Positions 1-8,320 of a DNA stretch of 64,000 nucleotides are shown here, one piece after another. A program made the translations under genes and the position numbers. The notes below the pieces were generated by a model. It had not been told where the DNA came from, ran no database searches, and saw only the letters and a list, made by a program, of their open reading frames with translations. Position 1 is the first letter of the stretch. The number at the start of each line of letters is the position of its first letter. Location: the NCBI RefSeq assembly GCF_020886695.1, contig NZ_AP024485.1, positions 1,187,001 through 1,251,000 on the forward strand, given 5' to 3'. The DNA comes from Pseudodesulfovibrio sediminis. GTDB lineage: Bacteria; Desulfobacterota; Desulfovibrionia; Desulfovibrionales; Desulfovibrionaceae.

Positions 1-542
1 TCAAGATCAGCCCCGCCATAAATGGACACGCCATCCACCAGAGGCATGCCTCCGTGCTTGCGGATAAGGGCGCAGACCGCTTTCATGTCATTCACGACAC
101 CGGTCGACGTTTCGTTGTGAGTGAAGGAAACCACGTCCGGTTTCAACGCTTCAAGTCGGGCCTCCAGCACGGCAAGATCAATGGGCTGACCGTATTCGAA
201 CTTGAGGTTCTCCGCATTCTTCCCGTTGGCCACGGCGATTTCATAGTAATGATCCCCGAACGCACCAACCGACACATTGAGCAGCGTCTCGTCCTCGGCC
301 ACCAGTGAACGAATGGACGCTTCCATGGCCGATGAACCGGACCCGAGCACCAGAACAGGCTCATAATCGTCACCGGCTCCGGCCAGAATACGCAGATTCT
401 CGCGGATGGGCTTGAACCTGAGTTCGTTTTCGGCATCACGATGACCAAATTCAGGCAACATGGCAGCCTGTTTGACTTCCTCACGAATATACGTGGGGCC
501 GGTAATGAAAAGGGTGAGCTGGGCGAATTCCTGCAAACTCAT
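1..542 (-). CDS. Class V aminotransferase (alanine-glyoxylate / serine-pyruvate type), 5' part
   Basis: PLP-dependent transaminase of fold type I, class V. About 180 N-terminal residues are visible; the rest lies beyond the left edge. Seen: the opening 'LTLFITGPTYIREEVKQA', the 'FGHRD' element that follows it in this family, the cofactor-phosphate loop 'VLGSGSSAMEASIRSL', 'SFTHNETSTG', and 'VDGVSIYGG', which carries the Asp that contacts the PLP ring nitrogen. The Schiff-base lysine is not in the window. The ATG at 542 is preceded by AGAGAGG at about 9 bases, which fixes the start. In this family the substrates are usually alanine, serine or aspartate with glyoxylate or pyruvate; which one applies here cannot be told. 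It is divergent from the UreI-like gene across a 525-base spacer. Confidence 0.88.
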   Translation of the reverse strand, partial: MSLQEFAQLTLFITGPTYIREEVKQAAMLPEFGHRDAENELRFKPIRENLRILAGAGDDYEPVLVLGSGSSAMEASIRSLVAEDETLLNVSVGAFGDHYYEIAVANGKNAENLKFEYGQPIDLAVLEARLEALKPDVVSFTHNETSTGVVNDMKAVCALIRKHGGMPLVDGVSIYGGADL

Positions 543-1067
543 GGCGAATATCCTCTCTGTATGGCAAAAATATCGAGGGTGAAAATGTCGTCGCTCAATA
601 TAACGGGGCCGGGGCAATGTCCAGACTCTGCCACGCCCTCTCCTCGACATAAAATATGAATAGCGATCCGGAGACAAAATATCAATTCAAATACAGCACC
701 ATACGACAAATTCAAGAATCATTATGAATACCGCTTCAAGCATGTACAACACTTGCTCATACATACTCAGTCTCTACAAAATGCAATCATAAAATGCAAA
801 ACAAACCATGTAGTTATACACTACTGCATTCAAAATAATGTCTATTAATTAGCCAGTCAATCATTTTTTACTGTTATTCTATCACTTTCAACAACATTTT
901 TATGTACATAATTCGTCGTATATGGCAATGTGGCAGCACTTGGGAGAGTTCCTGCTCCCGATACGTGACATAGTGCGAGGTTAGAAGGACCACCACTCAC
1001 GAGTAGTTGCCTGTGCTCAACCGTCTGAAGAGCATGTGCACCACTCAAACCAGGAGGTTCTGTCGGT
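543..1067. other. AT-rich divergent spacer without a convincing gene
   Basis: No reading frame with both a ribosome site and protein-like composition is present. The part from about 660 to 900 is strongly AT-rich and looks like promoter DNA for the two divergent neighbours. The part from about 920 to 1067 is more GC-rich and full of short inverted repeats (described separately), as in a structured mRNA leader. A 22-codon frame from 724 has no Shine-Dalgarno sequence and was discarded. Confidence 0.6.
923..1066 (+). promoter_or_regulatory. Possible sigma-54-like promoter and structured leader of the UreI-like gene
   Basis: TGGCAATGTGGCAGCA at 923-938 has the GG-N10-GC spacing of a -24/-12 promoter, but the -12 block is poor (CAGC instead of TTGC). 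Downstream, GCACT (936-940) can pair with AGTGC (972-976) around an inner hairpin GGGAG (942-946) / CTCCC (955-959). GGTT (979-982) can pair with AACC (1019-1022). Next to the start codon, AACC-AGGA-GGTT could fold over the AGGAGG ribosome site. No known riboswitch consensus was recognised. The structure is inferred by eye only. Confidence 0.3.
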
Positions 1068-1598
1068 ATGACGACTGCTCTTCTCGTAATTATTGCTGTC
1101 ATGTGGATTCCCGTTGCATTGCTCAACATCGGAAAAGGCGAAGCCAAAGGAACCGGCGCGGTTTCTGCTATCGTCGGTACCGTTGTGATTCTGGGAGCCA
1201 TCCTTCAAGCCGCAGTATTTGGTGATGGCTTCACAGCAGGCCTGCTGTTCGCACACGGTATTCTTTACTGTTGTGTCGGGTACGCTCTGCTTGTCGGCCT
1301 TGAAGACCTGCGTTCCGTAGGCAATGTCAGCCTGGCTGTCGCACTTATTTCCGCCATCTATGCCGTGACCTTCTACATCGGCGGCCCGACCATGGCTGAT
1401 GGTACCCAATTGGTCGCACCGAGCCTCTACCTCGCCATGGCCTGCGTCGGGTACACGGTCCTCACCCTGGAAGTCTGGATGGCTTTCTATGGCAAGCTCG
1501 CACCCAGCATTGTGGCCTGGTCCCTGCTTATCTGGGTTCCCATCGGACTGTGGATTCCCGCTTTTGATCTGATGATCGCGGGCAAGCTCCCCTTCTAG
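1068..1598 (+). CDS. AmiS/UreI-family urea or short-amide channel
   Basis: Small integral membrane protein of 176 residues, the usual size of the AmiS/UreI family. These proteins let urea or short aliphatic amides cross the inner membrane. Six hydrophobic segments are visible, roughly residues 3-20, 33-53, 58-77, 86-105, 116-136 and 146-166. The repeated family signature with Leu-Glu and Trp near a helix end is seen in 'YTVLTLEVWMAFYGKL'. The start is fixed by CCAGGAGG at 7-8 bases upstream. It is monocistronic, with a strong terminator right behind it. No urease, amidase or formamidase gene lies beside it, so the substrate is open. Family assignment is fairly sure; transport of urea rather than an amide is only inferred. 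Confidence 0.85.
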   Translation: MTTALLVIIAVMWIPVALLNIGKGEAKGTGAVSAIVGTVVILGAILQAAVFGDGFTAGLLFAHGILYCCVGYALLVGLEDLRSVGNVSLAVALISAIYAVTFYIGGPTMADGTQLVAPSLYLAMACVGYTVLTLEVWMAFYGKLAPSIVAWSLLIWVPIGLWIPAFDLMIAGKLPF

Positions 1599-1625
1599 TC
1601 TTTTCTAAGACATTTACACTTAATA

Positions 1626-1658
1626 CAGGTGCCTTCCGCCGGGGAGGGCACCTGTTTT
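1626..1658 (+). terminator. Rho-independent terminator of the UreI-like gene
   Basis: CAGGTGCC (1626-1633) pairs perfectly with GGCACCTG (1647-1654), followed by TTTT. It lies 28 bases after the stop codon. Confidence 0.85.
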
Positions 1659-1814
1659 GCTGTCGTACTCCCTTTTTTCATTCACATGAAATAGCTGTGG
1701 TAAACTCCGCCAGATCGACATTCCTTCGCCACTGGTCCATATCCAGCCCTTGCCAACCGGGTAAAAAGCCCTTATTCACTTTCTCTTCACCAAATTCCCT
1801 TGGAGTAATAAGAC

Positions 1815-4800
1815 ATGGCTCAGCTTGGACCACATATTTCCATTTCCGACGATCAGCTCATCACACGCGCCTTTGGCGTAGTAGACATGGAGCAGTATGC
1901 CGATTGGCCTGAAAGCGTGAAATTGCTGGCAGCAAATCTGGCTGCCGAACTTTTCCTCGTTCGTTATAATCCCTTCATCGACCCTGCTCTGGTCAAAAAG
2001 TCCGTGGACCGCAGACTGAATATGTCCAAGCCCATGCTGGACAAGGAGTTCGCCCAGATCCTGACCAAGGGCATCGAACTTTTCTGGGAACGGCACAACG
2101 CAGAATTGGCCTTCCGCGAATCCATAATCAACAGACTCAAGGCCTTCATGCCCGAGAACGGCATCGGAGACGAACCGCACTGCCGCGTCGAATCCGCCAC
2201 CGACTCCACGGACCTGCGCATGGAACTGCCCATGCTCGTGCTCTTCCCCGAGAACGAGAAACAGATACAGGACATCGTCAAACTGGCCAACGAAATGCAC
2301 TTCGGCATCATCCCCCGCGGCGGCGGCACCGGCGCCACCGGTGGCGCGATCCCGGCCGAGACCCGATGCGTCATCCTTTCGCTCTCCCGCTTCAAAAAGA
2401 TTCTGGGCATCGACGCTGAAAACAGAATCCTCTCCGTGGAATCCGGCGTCATCACTCTGGACGCTATCCAGGCCGCGGCCAAGGAAGGATTGCTCTTCAC
2501 CGTGGACCCGGCCTCCAAGGCCGCATCGTCCCTGGGAGGCAACATCGCCGAAAACGCCGGTGGTCCCTTCGCCTTTGAATACGGCACCACCATCGACAAT
2601 ATTTTGAGCTACCGAATGGTCCGCCCTGACGGTTCTCTCATTGAGGTTCGCCGCAAGGATCACCCCCGCCACAAGATTTACGATGTCGACGTAGCCATCT
2701 TCGAAATATTCGATGAAAATGGCAAACACATCGACTCCGTGACCCTCAACGGCGGCGATATCCGAGGCAAGGACCTTGGCAAGGACGTGTCCAACAAATA
2801 TCTGGGCGGTCTGCCCGGTGTGCAGAAGGAAGGCACGGACGGCATCATCACCAACGCCCAGTTCATCTGCTATCCTGCGCTGAAACACGCCCGCGTTCTC
2901 TGTCTCGAATTCTTCGGCCGCTCCATGCACACGGCCATGCTCGTCATCAAGGACGTCGTCGCCCTGCGCGACACCATTCGCGAAGAAGGCGACTTGGTGA
3001 AGATCTCCGCGCTGGAGGAATTCGGCACCAAATACGTGCAGGCCATCGAATATCAGGCCAAGTCAACCCAATATGAAGGCCACCCCATTTCCGTACTCAT
3101 TCTCCAGCTCGATTCCGATGATCTGGAAGCCCTTGAGGCGGCCTGCCAGACCATCGTGGCCCTGGCCCAACCTTTTGACGGCGTGGATATCTTTGCCGCG
3201 AAAGACGAAAAAGAGGCCGAACTCTTCTGGGAAGACCGGCACAAGCTCTCGGCCATTGCCCGCCGTACTTCCGGCTTCAAGATCAACGAGGACATCGTCA
3301 TTCCCCTGGAAGTCATCCCGGATTTTTCGGACTTTCTGGAGAACCTGAACCTCATCTATCTGGCTAAAATCTACAAGACCTCCCTGGATCAGGTACTCAC
3401 ACTGAAAGGCGTGAACAGCGAGGACCCGGACATCAAGGAAGGCATGAGCCGCATTGCCGCCATCCTTGACGGCACCATGACAGCCAAGGATATTTCCGAC
3501 TCCGAACAGGAAGTCCAGTGTCGCTATCTCTTCGTGAAGCTGCGCGACACCTATCCCAAGCTCGACCGCGAGATCAAAGCGATCTGGCAGGAGATGCAGC
3601 TCAAACGCATCGTCATCGCCAACCACATGCACGCAGGCGACGGCAACTGCCACGTCAATCTGCCGGTCAATTCCAACGACGCGGCCATGCTCGCCTCTGC
3701 GCATGAAGCGGCGGAAGTCGTCATGCGCAAGGTCTTGTCCATGGGCGGCGAGGTCTCTGGCGAACATGGCATCGGCATCACCAAGATCGCATTCCTGGGC
3801 GAAGACAAGATCAAGGCGCTGGCAGAATACAAGAAGATAATCGACCCGAACAACGTGCTCAACCCTGGCAAGCTTGTCTCCCGGACGCTGCCGAGTACAC
3901 CGTTCACCTTCTCTTTCAATCGGCTCATCAAAGACCTCGACGCCACGGCGCTCAAGGACAAGGAAGCCCTCATGGGGCTGCTCAAGAATATCCAGACCTG
4001 CACCCGCTGCGGCAAATGCAAACAGGTCTGCCCCATGTACCAGCCGGCCTCCGGCCTCATGTATCACCCGCGCAATAAGAACATCGCGCTGGGAGCGCTC
4101 ATCGAAGGCATCTACTACTCGCAGATACAGACCGGTGAACCCGCCCCCAAACTCATGAACGAGCTGCGCGCGCTCATGGATCACTGCACGGCCTGCGGCA
4201 AATGCCAGGCTGCCTGCCCGGTAAAGATCGATTCTGCCGGGTCTGCCCTGTCCATCCGCTCGTTCCTCGATTCCAAGGGCAAGTCGGGCCATCCGGTCAA
4301 ACAGATCATCCTGCGCAACCTTGCCAAGAATCCGGCAGGAAATCTGCCTGTTACCGCCAAGATACTCTCTGTCGGTCAGTCCATTCAGGACAAGACCGTG
4401 GGCATGATACCGGCACGCTGGCTGTCCCGGATCAACTCTCCAATGATCACGAGCCGCACCCCGCATATCGACTTCAGGAATCTGGCCGAGGAACTGCACC
4501 TCGACACCGGCTCCGTTTTCAAGCACCCGACCGCTCGTCGCGACGATACCGTGCTCTATTTCCCGGGCTGTGGCGCTTCGCTCTTCTCCCGGTCCATAGG
4601 CATGGCCTCGGTCTATCTGTTGCTCAAATCCGGGGTCAACGTCGTCATGCCGGACAAGCACATGTGCTGCGGCTACCCGCTGCTCTCCTCCGGCTGTGAA
4701 GAGGCGTACAAGACCAACCGGCACCGCAATATTCAGGACTTCCTCGACCTGCTGGTCAAGACCGGCAAGGCGGGCCTCAAGGCGACCACGCTGCTCACCG

Positions 4801-5336
4801 CCTGCGGCACCTGCCGCGAATCGCTGGAGAGCTATGATTTCTCGGGCGAACTGGAAGAGCCGCTCAAACAGATGGACGTGGTCCAGTTCCTCATGGAACG
4901 ACTGCCCAAGACCAGGCGGAACACGCCGGCGCTGTATCACGCGGCCTGTCACACCGAGTGGGTGGACGCTCCCAAGATGAAGGCGCCCGAGATATATCGT
5001 GCCACCCTGGCCGAACTCTCTGGCACCCAGGTGGACCTGTCCCCCGGCTGCTGCGGTGAATCCGGCCTTGGAGCCATGACCACCCCTGAAATCTACAACC
5101 TGCTCCGCGATCGCAAGCAGCAGCAGTTGGAACAGGACCTCGGCAATGACAAGCGCCGCCCCATCGTGGTCGGCTGCCCGTCCTGCAAGGTCGGAATCAA
5201 GCGCTCCATGCTCCAGATGAAACGGTCCAACCGGGTCATCCACACCGTGGAATATCTGGCCGAAGGCATTGGCGGCAGGAAGTGGAAGAAGGATTTGAAG
5301 GAACTGCTCAATCAGGTGGAACGCAAAGGCGCGTAG
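1815..5336 (+). CDS. Three-module FAD / 4Fe-4S / cysteine-rich-domain oxidoreductase, D-lactate dehydrogenase type
   Basis: A 1173-residue single-chain dehydrogenase of the FAD-linked (VAO/PCMH) family. Module order: an FAD-binding domain with 'PRGGGTGATGG' near residue 168; an FAD-oxidase C-terminal domain with 'HAGDGNCHVN' near 605 and 'GEHGIG' near 649; two 4Fe-4S motifs 'CTRCGKCKQVCP' (about 728) and 'CTACGKCQAACP' (about 790); then two CCG heterodisulfide-reductase-type domains with 'CCGYP' (about 951), 'CGTC' (about 996), 'CHTEW' (about 1044) and 'CCGESG' (about 1078). In lactate-oxidising sulfate reducers such enzymes oxidise D-lactate or another 2-hydroxy acid and pass electrons to the membrane pool. 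The ATG at 1815 has GGAG 11 bases upstream. It heads a run with the thioesterase, ruvX and mltG. The substrate is inferred; glycolate or 2-hydroxyglutarate cannot be excluded. Confidence 0.88.
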   Translation: MAQLGPHISISDDQLITRAFGVVDMEQYADWPESVKLLAANLAAELFLVRYNPFIDPALVKKSVDRRLNMSKPMLDKEFAQILTKGIELFWERHNAELAFRESIINRLKAFMPENGIGDEPHCRVESATDSTDLRMELPMLVLFPENEKQIQDIVKLANEMHFGIIPRGGGTGATGGAIPAETRCVILSLSRFKKILGIDAENRILSVESGVITLDAIQAAAKEGLLFTVDPASKAASSLGGNIAENAGGPFAFEYGTTIDNILSYRMVRPDGSLIEVRRKDHPRHKIYDVDVAIFEIFDENGKHIDSVTLNGGDIRGKDLGKDVSNKYLGGLPGVQKEGTDGIITNAQFICYPALKHARVLCLEFFGRSMHTAMLVIKDVVALRDTIREEGDLVKISALEEFGTKYVQAIEYQAKSTQYEGHPISVLILQLDSDDLEALEAACQTIVALAQPFDGVDIFAAKDEKEAELFWEDRHKLSAIARRTSGFKINEDIVIPLEVIPDFSDFLENLNLIYLAKIYKTSLDQVLTLKGVNSEDPDIKEGMSRIAAILDGTMTAKDISDSEQEVQCRYLFVKLRDTYPKLDREIKAIWQEMQLKRIVIANHMHAGDGNCHVNLPVNSNDAAMLASAHEAAEVVMRKVLSMGGEVSGEHGIGITKIAFLGEDKIKALAEYKKIIDPNNVLNPGKLVSRTLPSTPFTFSFNRLIKDLDATALKDKEALMGLLKNIQTCTRCGKCKQVCPMYQPASGLMYHPRNKNIALGALIEGIYYSQIQTGEPAPKLMNELRALMDHCTACGKCQAACPVKIDSAGSALSIRSFLDSKGKSGHPVKQIILRNLAKNPAGNLPVTAKILSVGQSIQDKTVGMIPARWLSRINSPMITSRTPHIDFRNLAEELHLDTGSVFKHPTARRDDTVLYFPGCGASLFSRSIGMASVYLLLKSGVNVVMPDKHMCCGYPLLSSGCEEAYKTNRHRNIQDFLDLLVKTGKAGLKATTLLTACGTCRESLESYDFSGELEEPLKQMDVVQFLMERLPKTRRNTPALYHAACHTEWVDAPKMKAPEIYRATLAELSGTQVDLSPGCCGESGLGAMTTPEIYNLLRDRKQQQLEQDLGNDKRRPIVVGCPSCKVGIKRSMLQMKRSNRVIHTVEYLAEGIGGRKWKKDLKELLNQVERKGA

Positions 5337-5352
5337 CCAGGGAAGACCAGAC

Positions 5353-5763
5353 ATGGATACAGATGGCGTCAAGAAACTGCTCGGCGAGAAGAACAACTTC
5401 GCTGCCCTTGTTGGCGTCGAAATCGTAGAGGTCGCTCCGGGAACGGCAACCTGCCGCATGGCTGTTCGAGACGAACTGTTGAACCCGTTCGGCACGGTCA
5501 ATGCCGGGGCCATCTATACCCTGGCCGAGACCGCCTTTGGGGCCGCCGCCAACAGTCACGGCAACGTGGCTCTGGCCGTGAATCTGTCCATCGCCTATCT
5601 CAAACCCGGAAAAAGCGGCACCCTCACCGCCAGGGCGGAGGAGCTGTCTGCCGGAGGTCGAATGGCAACATACGCCGTCAAGGTCTACGACGACGCCGAC
5701 AAACTCATCGCCGACATCCAGGCCATGGGCTATCGCATGAAGAAGCCGCTGGAGGACGTGTAG
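5353..5763 (+). CDS. PaaI/YiiD-type hotdog-fold thioesterase
   Basis: A 136-residue single hotdog domain. It shows the family pattern 'NPFGTVNAGAIYTLAETAFG' (central helix with the Asn/Gly-His-like region and an acidic residue) followed by 'ALAVNLSIAYLKPGKSGTLTA' strands. Members hydrolyse acyl-CoA or aryl-CoA thioesters and often act as housekeeping thioesterases. It starts 17 bases after the preceding stop with GGGAAG upstream, and its stop codon touches the ruvX start, so it is translated as part of the operon. The substrate is not predictable; the family is clear. Confidence 0.82.
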   Translation: MDTDGVKKLLGEKNNFAALVGVEIVEVAPGTATCRMAVRDELLNPFGTVNAGAIYTLAETAFGAAANSHGNVALAVNLSIAYLKPGKSGTLTARAEELSAGGRMATYAVKVYDDADKLIADIQAMGYRMKKPLEDV

Positions 5764-6177
5764 GTGCGCGCGCTGGGCATAGACTTCGGGCTGAAACGGG
5801 TGGGTCTCTCTGTCAGTGACCGCACCGGGACGCTGGTATCACCGCTCAAAACCATTGAACGGACAACCCGCAACGCCCTCTTTGACGAACTGATCGAAAT
5901 CATTCACAATGAAGCCATTGAAGCCGTGGTGGTCGGCCTGCCTCTCTCCATGAGCGGCGAGGACACCCTGACCACACGCCAGGCCCGGAATTTCGCCGAA
6001 AGCCTGGGCCGGCGAACCGAACTGCCCATCCACATGATGGATGAACGACTGACATCGGCAGAGGCTGAAGAAGAACTCAACGCCACGGACATCCGCGGCA
6101 AAAAAAGAAAGATGGCTCTGGACAGTCAGGCCGCCGTCATCATCCTGCGCTCATGGCTCGAAAGCGAACAATCGTAA
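5764..6177 (+). CDS. ruvX: RuvX/YqgF-family putative Holliday-junction resolvase / pre-16S rRNA nuclease
   Basis: A 137-residue RNase H-fold protein of normal family length. Seen: 'ALGIDFGLKRVGLSVSD' with the first catalytic Asp, 'VVVGLPLSMSG', and 'MDERLTSAEAEEEL' with the second acidic site, followed by 'ALDSQAAVIILRSWLE', which carries the third Asp. In E. coli YqgF is needed for 5' maturation of 16S rRNA; Holliday-junction cleavage has been proposed for relatives. The start is GTG, directly after the TAG of the thioesterase gene. It overlaps mltG by 25 bases, indicating translational coupling. Confidence 0.93.
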   Translation: MRALGIDFGLKRVGLSVSDRTGTLVSPLKTIERTTRNALFDELIEIIHNEAIEAVVVGLPLSMSGEDTLTTRQARNFAESLGRRTELPIHMMDERLTSAEAEEELNATDIRGKKRKMALDSQAAVIILRSWLESEQS

Positions 6178-7217
6178 TCTCACTGCTCACGGCAGTACTC
6201 CTCGCCGGTCTCGCCGCTGGCGGCTACCTGTGGTACAAGGCGTGGCAGGAAAAACAATTCCTGCTCACCGCCCCTGAAACCCCTGGCAGAGAGGTCGTGT
6301 TCCGTGTGGAACCAGGGCAGATTTTCACCACCATTGCCGCCAACCTGAAAAAAGCGGGCGTCATCACCAATACCCGCCGTTTCTATAGACTGGCCGTGCG
6401 CACAGGCAAAGGCGCCGCTGTACGGGCCGGAGAATTCATGCTCAATACCGGCTGGTTGCCCGAGCACGTGCTCCATGAGCTGACCACCTCTGCCGGGATC
6501 ATGAAACGAGCATCCGTCCGCGAGGGACTGACATGGTGGCAAACCGCTGAGATCATCAACCAATCAGGCCTCGGTTCCTATGAAAATTTTGCCAAGGCGG
6601 TGGCAGACCCTGAACTTTTGGACAGATTTGGCATCAAGGCCAAGAATGCCGAGGGCTACCTTTTCCCCGAGACCTATCTCCTGACCCCACCCAAGGGGGA
6701 TCAGTCGGCACACATGGCAGAGATCATGCTCAAGGAATTCTTCAAACATGCCGGACAGGTATGGCCTGATGGACTGCCTGAGTGGGATGAGCTGAACCAG
6801 ACCGTGATCCTTGCCTCGATCATTGAGAAAGAAACCGGGGACGCTTCGGAGCGACAACGTATATCAGGCGTCTTCCACAACCGCCTCAAAAAGCGGATGC
6901 TCATTCAGTCCGACCCGACCATCATATACGGATTGGGCCCGGACTTTGACGGCAACATCCGTAAGCGTCACCTGCAGGACAAAAACAACCCGTACAATAC
7001 ATATGTTATCAGAGGGTTGCCCCCAGGTCCCATCTGTTCCCCCGGACTGGAATCGCTTCTTGCTGCCGTTCACCCCGAAGATCACCAGTACATTTTCTTC
7101 GTGGCCAAGGGGGACGGTTCCCACTACTTCAGCAGGACGCTCAGCGAACACAACGACGCGGTAAGAAAATATCAACTCAGGCGTAATCGAGAAACCTATA
7201 GGTCGACGCGGCAATAG
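6153..7217 (+). CDS. mltG: Endolytic murein transglycosylase MltG
   Basis: A 354-residue inner-membrane protein with one N-terminal anchor (about residues 7-27) and a periplasmic YceG domain. Visible are a LysM-like early region ('VFRVEPGQIFTTIAANLKKA'), the catalytic region 'ASIIEKETGDASERQRISGV' with the Glu of the IEKET motif, 'QSDPTIIYGLG', and 'NPYNTYVIRGLPPGPICSPG', all diagnostic of MltG. The enzyme cuts nascent glycan strands and limits their length. The first 25 bases lie inside ruvX, an arrangement seen in many genomes. It is the last gene of the run. Confidence 0.95.
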   Translation: MARKRTIVISLLTAVLLAGLAAGGYLWYKAWQEKQFLLTAPETPGREVVFRVEPGQIFTTIAANLKKAGVITNTRRFYRLAVRTGKGAAVRAGEFMLNTGWLPEHVLHELTTSAGIMKRASVREGLTWWQTAEIINQSGLGSYENFAKAVADPELLDRFGIKAKNAEGYLFPETYLLTPPKGDQSAHMAEIMLKEFFKHAGQVWPDGLPEWDELNQTVILASIIEKETGDASERQRISGVFHNRLKKRMLIQSDPTIIYGLGPDFDGNIRKRHLQDKNNPYNTYVIRGLPPGPICSPGLESLLAAVHPEDHQYIFFVAKGDGSHYFSRTLSEHNDAVRKYQLRRNRETYRSTRQ

Positions 7218-7291
7218 AAGCTAACACCATTGCGTAACCTTTGATTTTGCTATAGATTATCCATATTCGAGATGCTGAATCGAGGAGAAAG

Positions 7292-8320
7292 ATGCGTCTA
7301 ACCTTCCGTTATGCCCTATTTATAGGCTTAATAGCCTGTCTTGTTTTTGCCCAGACCTGTCTGGCTCAAAGCACTGTCACGGTTCGCCGTGCCGCCTTTG
7401 ATATCGGATCTGCCTCCATCAAATGCACTATTGCGGATGTGGACAAACAATCCGGGCGCATCGTCACTGTCCTTGAAACCCTGTCTGAAAAAGTCGATTT
7501 TGCCGAAGACATGGACCGTTCCTATGACTCCAACTTGAGCAGTGAAGTCATGGAACAGGGCATTATGGCTCTGGAACGAATGAAAGCCATTGCCATTAAA
7601 CTGAATGCTCTGGAATATTCGGCCGCCGGTGGGGCCGTGTTCCGCTCTGCCAGAAACGGCAGGGCTTACTGTGTCCAGATCGCAGAGTCGGTCGGCATCC
7701 CCTGCCGCATCCTGTCCAAACAGCAGGCTGCCATGCTCAGTTACCATGCCGTCCAGCAGACCATGCAGCAACCGGACAACAATCTGGTGGTTTGGGATAT
7801 CGGCGCGGAAAGCATGCAGATGACGACCCGCGAACAGACCGGAGACCTCATATTCTACATTGATCCCATGGCATCAATCTCATTCAAGAATGTGATCATC
7901 AAATTGATCCAGAAGAAGAATCCGACCACTGTCTCCACCCCCAACCCCATGCTCCCTGATGAAGTTGAAAAGGCCCGGACCTATATCCAGTCGCATGCCG
8001 TATTGTCAGTGCCCCAGCAGATCAGCTCGTGCCTGGGCCAACCGGAACAGTATGTAGTCGGGATCGGTGGCGTCCATTTCTATTCCGTCCCCGAAGTGTT
8101 GGGCATCAACAACAGCATGTACACCCGCGATCAGGTCGCAGAAGCGCTGCAGGAATGGACCGGAAAGTCGGATGAAGAATTCGAAAGTGAATACGCCAAC
8201 ACTCGTCTGACCAATCTTATTCTGGTGCTCGGATACATGGACGCATTGGGCATAGACGCTGTGCATCCCCTCAAGATCAATCAGGCGGATGGCCTGTTGA
8301 CCGCTCCCGAATTCTGGTAA
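7292..8320 (+). CDS. Secreted Ppx/GppA-like protein, probably without catalytic activity
   Basis: A 342-residue protein with a clear Sec signal peptide (residues 1-25, ending LAQ). The ASKHA fold of the exopolyphosphatase/pppGpp phosphatase family follows. Seen: phosphate loop 1 'AAFDIGSASIKCTIADVD', 'YSAAGGAVFRSARNGRAYC' where the family has GT-S/A-xR-xA, 'RILSKQQAAMLSYHAV' where active members have IS-G-EEEAR, and phosphate loop 2 'VVWDIGAESMQMTT' where active members have DIGGGS. The catalytic Glu is therefore Gln, and the second loop lost two glycines. Family members are normally cytoplasmic. A good GAGGAG precedes the ATG. Its stop codon directly abuts the convergent lepB stop. I infer a periplasmic binding or scaffold role; nothing shows the ligand. 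Confidence 0.78.
   Translation: MRLTFRYALFIGLIACLVFAQTCLAQSTVTVRRAAFDIGSASIKCTIADVDKQSGRIVTVLETLSEKVDFAEDMDRSYDSNLSSEVMEQGIMALERMKAIAIKLNALEYSAAGGAVFRSARNGRAYCVQIAESVGIPCRILSKQQAAMLSYHAVQQTMQQPDNNLVVWDIGAESMQMTTREQTGDLIFYIDPMASISFKNVIIKLIQKKNPTTVSTPNPMLPDEVEKARTYIQSHAVLSVPQQISSCLGQPEQYVVGIGGVHFYSVPEVLGINNSMYTRDQVAEALQEWTGKSDEEFESEYANTRLTNLILVLGYMDALGIDAVHPLKINQADGLLTAPEFW

Noticed and set aside
724-792. Small plus-strand frame of 22 codons in the first spacer
   Set aside because: No ribosome site, AT-driven composition, and an ordinary promoter region is the simpler reading.
1776-2930. Long open frame on the minus strand inside the lactate-dehydrogenase-type gene (384 codons)
   Set aside because: It is opposite to a gene with clear FAD motifs; its Gly/Val/His-rich composition is typical of a GC-rich antisense frame.
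3063-5513. 816-codon minus-strand open frame
   Set aside because: Shadow of the same gene and the thioesterase start; no domain is recognisable and no ribosome site was seen.
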